A DNA stretch of 5,362 nt. Source: Terrisporobacter othiniensis. Lineage in GTDB: Bacteria; Bacillota; Clostridia; Peptostreptococcales; Peptostreptococcaceae. Location: assembly GCF_000808015.1 (NCBI RefSeq), contig NZ_JWHR01000108.1, forward strand, positions 1 to 5,362, read 5' to 3'. Positions 1 through 5,362 of this stretch are shown here, in pieces (within the stretch, counting starts at the first letter, position 1; each line of letters begins with the position of its first letter). The position numbers and the translations under genes were made by a program. The notes under the pieces are model-generated. The model did no database searches and had not been told where the DNA came from. It worked only from the letters and a program-made list of their open reading frames with translations.

Positions 1-9
1 GACTTGACC
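1..9 (+). rRNA. 23S rRNA, extreme 3' end (partial)
   Basis: The window opens with GACTTGACC, which matches the conserved last bases of Firmicutes 23S rRNA (the family typically ends in GGTCGAGGACTTGACC or a close variant). A 5S gene follows on the same strand, as expected in a 16S-23S-5S operon. Only the tail is present, so the exact mature 3' end (about 8-10) is inferred. Confidence 0.65.
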
Positions 10-160
10 AAAATAAACCTAAAGGTTTATATCGCCAACTAAATCTTTAATTATATGTTTATAAGGAAGATTTCAGTTGCTAAAAATAAATAATGGAAAA
101 CATTAAATGTTAGCAGTTTTGAAAGTACTAACAAAAGTTAATACTTTAATCGAAAGATTA
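10..160 (+). other. 23S-5S transcribed spacer with four hairpins
   Basis: This spacer of about 150 nt between 23S and 5S holds no gene. It can fold into consecutive hairpins: 13-19 with 24-30 (7 bp, loop TAAA); 75-83 with 110-118 (9 bp including two G-U pairs), enclosing a smaller stem at 91-95 with 101-105; 123-132 with 137-146 (one mismatch, AAAA loop); and 148-151 with 156-159 closed by a GAAA tetraloop. Such stems are usual processing sites for RNase III-type maturation of the rRNA precursor, but which of them is cut cannot be read from the sequence. Confidence 0.6.
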
Positions 161-277
<117 letters not shown>

Positions 278-320
278 AATTTTTTTTATATAAAATAAAA
301 GCCATGTAAAAACCCAACTA

Positions 321-361
321 AAGAAGCCATGTAAATAAAAAAATAATTTACATGGCTTTTT
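321..361. terminator. Bidirectional intrinsic terminator between 5S and the aminotransferase gene
   Basis: A perfect 13 bp stem pairs 324-336 (AAGCCATGTAAAT) with 346-358 (ATTTACATGGCTT) around a 9-nt A-rich loop. It can be extended outward to 321/361 with one G-T pair. On the plus strand the stem runs into a T tract (357-361) and would stop the rRNA operon. On the minus strand it lies about 20 nt past the aminotransferase stop codon. The left arm also occurs upstream at 299-310 (AAGCCATGTAAA), giving the minus-strand transcript a second possible 3' arm that leads into a better U-rich tract (TTTTATTTT). A T run directly after the 5S closing helix (280-287) may add a first rRNA stop. Confidence 0.85.
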
Positions 362-378
362 CGTGTATTATATGTGTT

Positions 379-1563
379 TTATTCCATTATTTCTAAAATA
401 AAACGTTCCAATCTATTTAATCCTTCTAAAAATTCTTTTTCTGAACAAGCATAAGATATACGTACATATTCATCTATTCCAAAAGCTTGTCCAGGAACTA
501 TAGCTACATTATATTTAGATAAAAATTCATCACAAAATTCAACAGAGAAACTTTTATTATATTTATACTTTTCAGCAACTTGTGATAAATCTATAAATAC
601 ATAAAATGCGCCATTTGGATAAATATAATCTATATATTTTATAGTATTTAACTTAGAAGTAATTAAATCTCTTCTAGACTTATATATTTTCACCATATTG
701 TCTATATCATCTTTACAATATTTTAATGCGCCATATCCTATATATTGTGAAGTTAAGGACGGGTGTGAAATTAAATGCCCTTGTATTGCACTAATTCCTT
801 TTGCGATTTTCTTATTTGAAGCAGTGTACCCTAATCTAAGTCCAGTCATTGCTGCTGATTTTGCAAATCCATTAACAGTAATGGTGATATTCTTTACTTC
901 TTCTCCTAAGGAGGCTATAGATACAAATTCATTATTGTAACAAATTCTTTCATAAATTTCATCAGATAATATATAGATATTTTTTTCTAAACATATATTT
1001 ACTATTTCTAATAGTTCTTCTTTTGTATAAACACTTCCAGTTGGATTAGATGGATTATTTAATAAAAGCATTTTAGTTTTATCAGTTATATATTTCTTTA
1101 ATAAGTCTGCTGTTAATTTAAAGTCATTTGTTTTACTTGTTTCAATTGGAACAGGAACTGCATTAACAAGCTTAGTCATTTCAAAGTAACTCACCCAGTA
1201 CGGTTTCGGTATCAAAACTTCGTCTCCAGGATCTGTAACTACCAATAAAGCATTTGTTATAGCATTTTTGGCACCACTAGATAAAACTATTTCATCTATA
1301 GAGTAATAGCAATTATTTTCTTCCAATAATTTTTTACATATTTCCTCTCTAAGTATAGTTACACCAGGAACTAAATCATACTTTGTACAATTTTCATTTA
1401 GAGATTTTATTCCATACTCAATAGCCTTTTCAGGCACATTGAAATCTGGTTCACCTATACTTAAACTAATAACATCCATACCTGATTCTCTCATATTTTT
1501 TACCTTTGAACTAATTCCTATAGTGCAAGAAGGTGAGATAATATTAAGTCGATTAGATAGCAT
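379..1563 (-). CDS. Class I PLP-dependent aminotransferase, aspartate aminotransferase type
   Basis: This 394-residue protein is a cytosolic fold-type I aminotransferase that probably moves the amino group between aspartate and 2-oxoglutarate. The N-terminal SIGEPDF motif (about 35-41), PYWVSY (121-126), NPSNPTG (170-176, PLP-contacting Asn173), SDEIY (200-204, Asp201 and Tyr204), the Schiff-base Lys235 in NGFAKSAAMTG, Arg243 and the substrate-carboxylate Arg368 in YVRIS are all present, so it should be active. The overall pattern, including a Lys at 99 in SGAKNA, resembles subgroup Ib enzymes such as Thermus AspAT, where a Lys at this place binds the distal carboxylate; this alignment is from memory. 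The ATG is preceded by AAGGGGG (1570-1576) at 6 nt, which fixes the start. Length is normal for the family. The gene is divergent from nrdD and converges on the 5S gene. Substrate specificity is the uncertain part: aromatic or prephenate aminotransferases share this fold. Confidence 0.9.
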   Translation of the reverse strand: MLSNRLNIISPSCTIGISSKVKNMRESGMDVISLSIGEPDFNVPEKAIEYGIKSLNENCTKYDLVPGVTILREEICKKLLEENNCYYSIDEIVLSSGAKNAITNALLVVTDPGDEVLIPKPYWVSYFEMTKLVNAVPVPIETSKTNDFKLTADLLKKYITDKTKMLLLNNPSNPTGSVYTKEELLEIVNICLEKNIYILSDEIYERICYNNEFVSIASLGEEVKNITITVNGFAKSAAMTGLRLGYTASNKKIAKGISAIQGHLISHPSLTSQYIGYGALKYCKDDIDNMVKIYKSRRDLITSKLNTIKYIDYIYPNGAFYVFIDLSQVAEKYKYNKSFSVEFCDEFLSKYNVAIVPGQAFGIDEYVRISYACSEKEFLEGLNRLERFILEIME

Positions 1564-1593
1564 TTTTTACCCCCTTAAATAAGTATATTATTT

Positions 1594-1622
1594 ATAATAC
1601 AATAAAATGGAAAAAATTTCAT
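1594..1622 (-). promoter_or_regulatory. Putative sigma-A promoter of the aminotransferase gene
   Basis: On the minus strand a -10 element TATTAT (1599-1594, 5 of 6) lies 17 bp downstream of ATGAAA (1622-1617, 4 of 6 to TTGACA). It would start transcription near 1587, leaving a short leader of about 25 nt before the ATG. No riboswitch or T-box fits in so short a leader. AT-rich DNA gives such matches by chance, so this is moderate evidence only. Confidence 0.4.
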
Positions 1623-1640
1623 GAAAAATAATAACTTTTC

Positions 1641-1671
1641 TTGACAAAAAAGGTTTTAAGTACTTTATAGA
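1641..1671 (+). promoter_or_regulatory. Putative promoter of the nrdDG operon
   Basis: There is a perfect -35 TTGACA at 1641-1646. Candidate -10 elements are poorer: TTTATA (1664-1669) at 17 bp or TATAGA (1666-1671) at 19 bp. Transcription would start near 1676, giving a leader of about 100 nt that includes both NrdR-like boxes. Other -10-like strings lie further down (TATTAT 1697-1702, TATAAA 1738-1743) but lack a convincing -35, so the true start could be closer to the boxes. Confidence 0.45.
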
Positions 1672-1715
1672 CAAAGTATTTTAATAAATGTTATTCTATT
1701 ATAAATAAGGGATAT

Positions 1716-1731
1716 ATACCATATATAGTGG
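1716..1731 (+). promoter_or_regulatory. NrdR box 1 (putative operator)
   Basis: ATACCATATATAGTGG matches 13 of 16 positions of the NrdR box consensus as I recall it (ACACWATATATWGTGT), including the ATATAT core and the AGTG right arm. NrdR is the zinc-finger/ATP-cone repressor of ribonucleotide reductase genes in bacteria. The repressor gene itself is not in this window. Confidence 0.8.
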
Positions 1732-1747
1732 TTAAACTATAAAAGTC

Positions 1748-1763
1748 ATACAATATATAGTAA
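1748..1763 (+). promoter_or_regulatory. NrdR box 2 (putative operator)
   Basis: ATACAATATATAGTAA also matches 13 of 16 consensus positions and shares the ATATATAGT core with box 1. The two boxes start exactly 32 bp apart, about three helical turns, which is the usual arrangement for cooperative NrdR binding. Box 2 ends 2 bp before the Shine-Dalgarno of nrdD, so bound repressor would sit between promoter and start codon. Confidence 0.8.
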
Positions 1764-1765
1764 TT

Positions 1766-1773
1766 AGGAGGGG
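1766..1773 (+). promoter_or_regulatory. Ribosome binding site fixing the TTG start of nrdD
   Basis: AGGAGGGG is a near-perfect Shine-Dalgarno, 6 nt before TTG at 1780. No in-frame ATG or GTG lies at a better distance, and the ATP-cone homology begins only a few residues into the protein, so TTG is the start. Confidence 0.85.
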
Positions 1774-1779
1774 TTTTTA

Positions 1780-4131
1780 TTGTTAGAATATATTAGAAAA
1801 AGAGACGGAAGAATAGTCAAACTTAATGAAGATAGAATAACAAGAGCTATATTTAAGGCGGCAAGTGAAGTCGCAAAAGAGGAAGGTGTAGCGCCTAGTT
1901 ATGAAACATCTGAAGAATTGACTCAAAATGTAATAAAGATATTGAGCTCCAAATTTAGGGATACAGTTCCTGGAGTCGAAGATATACAAAACATAGTAGT
2001 AAAAGTCTTGATAGAGGATGGTCATGCTAGAACTAGTGAAAAATACATTACATATAGAAATGAAAGAAGTAGAATAAGAAATTCACGTACAAGACTTATG
2101 AAATCTATAAGTGAAATAACATTTGAAGATGCTAGTGATGCTAATATAAAAAGAGAAAATGCTAATATTGATGGAAATACTGCTATGGGAACTATGTTGC
2201 AGTATGGAAGTACAGTTTCTAAGGAATTTTGTAAAACTTTTGTATTAAAACCTGAACATGTTAATGCTCACGATAGTGGAGATATACATATACATGATAT
2301 GGATTTTCTTAATATGGGAACATTAACATGTTGTCAAATTAAGCTAGATAAACTTTTTGAAAAAGGATTTTCAACAGGTCATGGTTTTTTAAGAGAACCA
2401 AATAGTATTATGAGTTATGGTGCTTTGGCGGCTATTGCCATTCAGAGTAATCAAAATGATCAACATGGTGGACAAAGCATACCTTTCTTTGATTATGATA
2501 TGGCTAAAGGTGTATATAAAACTTTTAGAAAATTATATATAGATAATTTATTAAAAGGGATTGAACTATTAGCAAGTAAAAATGATATAGAAAAAGTAAA
2601 AGATATAGTATACTCTACAGAAAATGAAATAGGATTAAAAGTAGGATTGAAACAAGATGATGAATATAAAGCTTTAGAGAGAAAAAAACTAATTAAGCAG
2701 TTTAATATTGATATGGAAATGGCAAGTAGAATACAAGAATTTGCATATAAAGAAGCATATAAAGAAACAGATAAACAAACATACCAATCTATGGAGGGTC
2801 TTATACATAATTTAAATACAATGCATTCTAGAGCTGGAGCACAAGTACCATTTTCAAGTATAAACTTTGGTACAGATACATCTTTAGAAGGTAGAATGGT
2901 AAGTAAGAATTTACTATTATCAATGGAGAAAGGTTTAGGTAATGGAGAAACAGCCATATTCCCTATACTTATATTTAAGGTAAAAGAAGGCGTTAATTTA
3001 AATGAAGAAGATCCTAACTATGATTTATTTAAATTATCATGTAGAGTATCTGCAAAAAGATTATTTCCTAACTTTAGTTTTTTAGATGCTCCTTTTAATA
3101 TAGAATACTATGAACCTAATAATCCAGAAACAGAAGCAACCTATATGGGATGTAGAACGAGGGTAATGAGTAATATATGTGGAAAAAATGAAGTGAGTGG
3201 TAGAGGAAATTTATCTTTTACAACTATAAACTTGCCTAGACTTGGTATAGAGCATGGAATAGTGAAAAATGATAAAATTGATTTAGATGGTTTCTTTAAA
3301 GATTTAGATGATAAAATAGAGTTAGTAATAGATCAACTACTAGAACGAATGGTGATACAAGGAAATAAAAAAGTCAAAAATTTCCCGTTTTTAATGGGTC
3401 AAGGTATATGGAGAGATTCAGATAAGTTAAGCTATGAAGATAGACTAGAAGAAGTGATTAAGCAAGGAACCCTAACACTTGGATTTATTGGTTTAGCAGA
3501 GTGTTTAATAGCTTTAACAGGAAAACACCATGGAGAAAGTGAAGAGTCACAAGAACTAGGACTAAAAATTATATCACATATGCGAAAAAGAATGGATGAG
3601 GCTACTGATAAATATAAATTGAATTTTTCTTTAATAGCGACACCAGCAGAAGGATTATCTGGTAGATTTACATCCATAGACAAAGGAATTTATGGAGAAT
3701 TAAAAGGCATAACAGACAAAGAATATTATACGAATTCATTTCATATACCTGTATATTACAAGATAAGTGCATATGATAAGATAAAAAAAGAAGCGCCTTA
3801 TCATGCATTAACAAATGGAGGGCATATTACATACGTAGAGTTAGATGGAGATACATCGAATAATTTAGAGGCCTTTGAAACAATAATAAAAGCCATGAAA
3901 GAATCTGGAATAGGATATGGTAGCATAAATCACCCTGTAGATAGAGACCCTATATGTGGTTATTCAGGAGTTATAGAGGGGCATATATGTCCAAAGTGTG
4001 GTAGAAATGAAAATGATAGTGATGTAAAATTTGAAAGAATAAGAAGAATAACTGGGTATTTAGTAGGAACTGTAGACCGATTTAATGATGCAAAGAAAGC
4101 GGAAGTCAGAGATAGAGTGAAACATAAATAA
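1780..4131 (+). CDS. nrdD: Anaerobic (class III) ribonucleoside-triphosphate reductase, large subunit
   Basis: This 783-residue cytosolic glycyl-radical enzyme reduces ribonucleotides to deoxyribonucleotides for DNA synthesis without oxygen. Residues 1 to about 95 form one ATP-cone (IRKRDGRIVKLNEDRI at the start), the allosteric site for ATP/dATP. The catalytic barrel follows, with HIHD (170-173), TCC (Cys184/185, one expected to match the T4 phage Cys79), the MGCRTRV loop with the likely thiyl-radical Cys458, and GRGNLSFTTINLPR (from 474). Near the C-terminus a zinc-binding segment (Cys726, Cys737, Cys740) precedes RRITGYL with the radical Gly759. Two features differ from the E. coli/T4 pattern: only three of the usual four zinc cysteines are present (Asp723 takes the first place), and Thr replaces Cys before the radical Gly. 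Translation starts at TTG behind a strong ribosome binding site. nrdG follows after 22 nt without a terminator, so the two are co-transcribed. The NrdR-like boxes upstream suggest repression when dATP is plentiful. Confidence 0.97.
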   Translation: MLEYIRKRDGRIVKLNEDRITRAIFKAASEVAKEEGVAPSYETSEELTQNVIKILSSKFRDTVPGVEDIQNIVVKVLIEDGHARTSEKYITYRNERSRIRNSRTRLMKSISEITFEDASDANIKRENANIDGNTAMGTMLQYGSTVSKEFCKTFVLKPEHVNAHDSGDIHIHDMDFLNMGTLTCCQIKLDKLFEKGFSTGHGFLREPNSIMSYGALAAIAIQSNQNDQHGGQSIPFFDYDMAKGVYKTFRKLYIDNLLKGIELLASKNDIEKVKDIVYSTENEIGLKVGLKQDDEYKALERKKLIKQFNIDMEMASRIQEFAYKEAYKETDKQTYQSMEGLIHNLNTMHSRAGAQVPFSSINFGTDTSLEGRMVSKNLLLSMEKGLGNGETAIFPILIFKVKEGVNLNEEDPNYDLFKLSCRVSAKRLFPNFSFLDAPFNIEYYEPNNPETEATYMGCRTRVMSNICGKNEVSGRGNLSFTTINLPRLGIEHGIVKNDKIDLDGFFKDLDDKIELVIDQLLERMVIQGNKKVKNFPFLMGQGIWRDSDKLSYEDRLEEVIKQGTLTLGFIGLAECLIALTGKHHGESEESQELGLKIISHMRKRMDEATDKYKLNFSLIATPAEGLSGRFTSIDKGIYGELKGITDKEYYTNSFHIPVYYKISAYDKIKKEAPYHALTNGGHITYVELDGDTSNNLEAFETIIKAMKESGIGYGSINHPVDRDPICGYSGVIEGHICPKCGRNENDSDVKFERIRRITGYLVGTVDRFNDAKKAEVRDRVKHK

Positions 4132-4153
4132 AAATATTAAAGGTAGTGGTTAG

Positions 4154-4693
4154 ATGAAATTACGATTAGCCTCGGAATTAACATATGATAGTATTGTAGA
4201 TGGACCTGGACTTAGAATGGTTATTTGGACTCAAGGATGTATACATCATTGTTATAAATGTCACAATCCTCAAACTCATAAGTTAGATGGTGGAGTTATT
4301 GTTGATACGGACTGTATCATAGAAGAAGTGAAAAAGCTAAAACTACATAGAGGTATAACTCTATCAGGAGGGGAACCTTTTTTACAACCAAAAGCATTAT
4401 CGTTAATTGCGAAATCAGCACAGTTAGCAAACTTAGATGTTTGGTGTTATACTGGATTTAAATTTGAATACTTAATAAACAAAGAAAATCCTCTATATAT
4501 GTACAACAAAGATTTATTACAATATATAGATGTATTAGTAGATGGAAAATTTGTATATGAAAAAAAGAATATAGACTTAAAATTTAGGGGATCATCAAAT
4601 CAAAGAATAATAGATGTTAAAAAAAGTTTAGAAAAAGAAGAAATAATATTGAAATACGAATATATGGATAAAAAATTGAATATGGTAAGATGA
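4154..4693 (+). CDS. nrdG: Anaerobic ribonucleotide reductase activating enzyme (radical SAM)
   Basis: This 179-residue protein is the activase of NrdD. It binds a 4Fe-4S cluster, cleaves S-adenosylmethionine and places the radical on the NrdD glycine (Gly759). The cluster motif CxxxCxxC is Cys29, Cys33 and Cys36 (GCIHHCYKCHNPQTH). VDGPGLR (15-21), the SAM-binding LSGGEP (70-75), the DVLVDGKF stretch in the C-terminal half and FRGSSNQRIID are all typical of NrdG. Length is slightly above the usual 155-175, with a charged C-terminal tail rich in Lys and Glu. The ATG is preceded by AAAGG (4139-4143) and GTGGTT (4147-4151), a weaker ribosome binding site than that of nrdD; translation may be partly coupled across the 22 nt gap. 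A terminator follows directly. Confidence 0.96.
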   Translation: MKLRLASELTYDSIVDGPGLRMVIWTQGCIHHCYKCHNPQTHKLDGGVIVDTDCIIEEVKKLKLHRGITLSGGEPFLQPKALSLIAKSAQLANLDVWCYTGFKFEYLINKENPLYMYNKDLLQYIDVLVDGKFVYEKKNIDLKFRGSSNQRIIDVKKSLEKEEIILKYEYMDKKLNMVR

Positions 4694-4699
4694 TTTTTA

Positions 4700-4738
4700 A
4701 GGAAGATGATATTATTTATTGTCTTCCTCTGTTTTATT
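4700..4738 (+). terminator. Intrinsic terminator of the nrdDG operon
   Basis: AGGAAGA (4700-4706) pairs perfectly with TCTTCCT (4722-4728). The stem continues inward to 4711/4717 with two G-T pairs, leaving a 5-nt loop. A U-rich tract (GTTTTATTTTTCT, from 4731) follows. It starts 6 nt after the nrdG stop codon. Confidence 0.85.
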
Positions 4739-4774
4739 TTTCTAATATATGAATAAAAATAAAATAAAAAAATA

Positions 4775-4869
4775 TGTGAATAAATATGATATGTTTGTGG
4801 ATAAAATATAATGGAATTCATTTAAAGTTTGGAATTATAACATACATAAAAATGTGGAAATGTGGATAA
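4775..4869 (-). promoter_or_regulatory. Cluster of DnaA-box-like sites upstream of the rRNA operon
   Basis: Four 9-mers lie in the same orientation. Read on the minus strand they are TTATTCACA (4775-4783, fits TTATNCACA), TTATCCACA (4796-4804, perfect), ATTTCCACA (4853-4861, one mismatch to TTWTNCACA) and TTATCCACA (4861-4869, perfect). The first two start 21 bp apart (two helical turns) and the last two abut. A weaker TTTTTCACA lies at 5032-5040. The surrounding DNA is almost pure A/T. DnaA, the replication initiator and a transcription factor, binds such sites. No dnaA or dnaN gene is in the window, so this is not evidently oriC. Confidence 0.55.
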
Positions 4870-4912
4870 AAATATATAGAAAAATTAATGAAAAAATATT
4901 TGAAAAAAGGTG

Positions 4913-4941
4913 TTGACGATAAAAAATAAACCTGGTATAGT
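4913..4941 (+). promoter_or_regulatory. rRNA promoter P1
   Basis: TTGACG (4913-4918, 5 of 6) and TATAGT (4936-4941, 5 of 6) are separated by the ideal 17 bp. The A-tract-rich DNA just upstream (about 4870-4908) could act as an UP element. The transcript would begin with or near a hairpin, CTTGTC (4946-4951) with GACAAG (4957-4962). Confidence 0.8.
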
Positions 4942-4995
4942 AATACTTGTCCTTGAGACAAGGGCAAAACAGCAACAAAACTTTTGAAAAAGTTG

Positions 4996-5023
4996 TTGAC
5001 AAAGTAAGTCTTTAGATGATAAT
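4996..5023 (+). promoter_or_regulatory. rRNA promoter P2
   Basis: A perfect -35 TTGACA (4996-5001) is followed 16 bp later by GATAAT (5018-5023, 5 of 6), with a predicted start near 5030. The -35 lies at the end of an inverted repeat (CAACAA near 4973-4978 with TTGTTG at 4993-4998), so the P1 transcript could fold over it. Confidence 0.8.
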
Positions 5024-5071
5024 GTAATAAATGTGAAAAAGATAACGAGTTAACAAAAAATCAAAAAGATG

Positions 5072-5100
5072 TTGACAAAGGAAAAAAGCTTTGATAAAAT
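5072..5100 (+). promoter_or_regulatory. rRNA promoter P3
   Basis: A perfect -35 TTGACA (5072-5077), a 17 bp spacer and TAAAAT (5095-5100, 5 of 6) form the promoter closest to 16S, with a start near 5107. Two AAGCTT hexamers flank the -10 (5086-5091 and 5105-5110), making an inverted repeat around it. Confidence 0.8.
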
Positions 5101-5106
5101 TAAGAA

Positions 5107-5237
5107 GCTTTTAAAAATAAAAGAACTTTGAAAATTAAACAGTAGGTTAACAATAAATTAATTCTTTAAGAATTAAACTGAAACAACAAACCAAGCCAGA
5201 TATTCAGATAATGATTAGTCTGAGCAATGGACAACTT
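5107..5237 (+). other. 16S rRNA leader (5' external transcribed spacer)
   Basis: These about 130 nt between the last promoter and 16S hold no gene. Besides the boxA element they contain a perfect 19-bp palindrome at 5158-5176 (TTAATTCTT, centre T, AAGAATTAA), which can fold as a 7 bp hairpin with a TTTAA loop. A 6 bp stem follows (5204-5209 with 5218-5223). The last part before 16S probably pairs with sequence beyond the 16S 3' end, outside this window, to form the precursor processing stalk. Confidence 0.7.
5123..5136 (+). promoter_or_regulatory. boxA-like rRNA antitermination element
   Basis: GAACTTTGAAAATT, continuing into AAACAG, resembles the Gram-positive rRNA leader boxA (TGCTCTTTGAAAACTGAAC type), the RNA site for NusB/NusE-dependent antitermination. 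It lies between the last promoter and 16S, as expected. Confidence 0.6.

Positions 5238-5362
<125 letters not shown>

Noticed and set aside
278..378. tRNA genes after 5S, common in clostridial rRNA operons
   Set aside because: The 100 bp between 5S and the aminotransferase stop codon hold only terminator repeats; no cloverleaf or TTCGAAT-type T-loop is present.
698..940. 80-codon plus-strand open frame inside the aminotransferase gene, plus similar shadows at 1783-2025 and 3432-3683
   Set aside because: All lie opposite well-supported genes and have no homology that I can recognise.
1691..1705. Possible PerR-type operator upstream of nrdD
   Set aside because: The TTAT...ATAA symmetry is only superficial. 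Aligned to TTATAATNATTATAA it has many mismatches, and AT-rich DNA yields such strings freely.
1564..1779. Riboswitch or T-box controlling the aminotransferase or nrdD
   Set aside because: The aminotransferase leader is too short. The nrdD leader has no T-box sequence, no conserved aptamer core and no terminator hairpin; the NrdR boxes explain it better.
2493..2957. 154-codon open frame antisense to nrdD
   Set aside because: It lies wholly inside nrdD, whose frame is strongly conserved. The composition (Ser, Leu, Ile, Phe, Cys) is what the complement of this coding sequence gives.
4807..4812. TATAAT as a fourth rRNA promoter (P0)
   Set aside because: There is no -35 resembling TTGACA 16-18 bp upstream, and the hexamer lies within the AT-rich DnaA-box segment.
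4600..4821. Open frame of 73 codons on the minus strand covering the nrdG end and the terminator
   Set aside because: It is rich in Ile, Phe, Tyr and Asn as expected of random AT-rich DNA, runs antisense through the nrdG terminator, and shows no recognisable protein features.

Overview
This 5.36 kb, AT-rich, low-GC Gram-positive window carries three protein-coding genes between two ribosomal RNA operons that both read rightward. The start of the 16S gene at the right edge resembles that of Peptostreptococcaceae (the Clostridioides / Romboutsia / Intestinibacter group). This placement rests on remembered 16S patterns, on the AT-rich clostridial codon use, on strong AGGAGG-type ribosome binding sites and on an anaerobic ribonucleotide reductase. 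The genus is not certain.

Layout from left to right. Positions 1-9 are the last bases of a 23S rRNA. They are followed by a hairpin-rich spacer and a complete 5S rRNA (about 161-277), with no tRNA after it. A strong hairpin terminator (about 321-361), whose left arm is present twice, separates this operon from a converging gene. That gene (379-1563, minus strand) encodes a class I PLP-dependent aspartate-type aminotransferase. A 216 bp divergent intergenic region (1564-1779) follows. It carries a putative promoter for each side and two NrdR-like boxes exactly 32 bp apart, just before nrdD. nrdD (1780-4131, TTG start) and nrdG (4154-4693) form an operon for the oxygen-sensitive class III ribonucleotide reductase and its radical-SAM activase. 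A hairpin terminator (4700-4738) closes it.

The stretch 4739-5237 has no gene. It holds a very AT-rich segment with four DnaA-box-like 9-mers in one orientation (two of them perfect), three tandem sigma-A-type rRNA promoters, a boxA-like antitermination element and leader hairpins. A second rRNA operon then begins, with the 16S 5' end at about 5238; it is cut off by the window end.

Functionally, NrdG uses S-adenosylmethionine and a 4Fe-4S cluster to place a glycyl radical on NrdD, which then reduces ribonucleotides to deoxyribonucleotides for DNA synthesis without oxygen. The NrdR-like boxes suggest nucleotide-responsive repression of this operon. I see no new multi-gene system. The most interesting signals are regulatory: the DnaA-box cluster upstream of an rRNA operon, the textbook-spaced NrdR-box pair, and the position of the nrdDG block between directly repeated rRNA operons.
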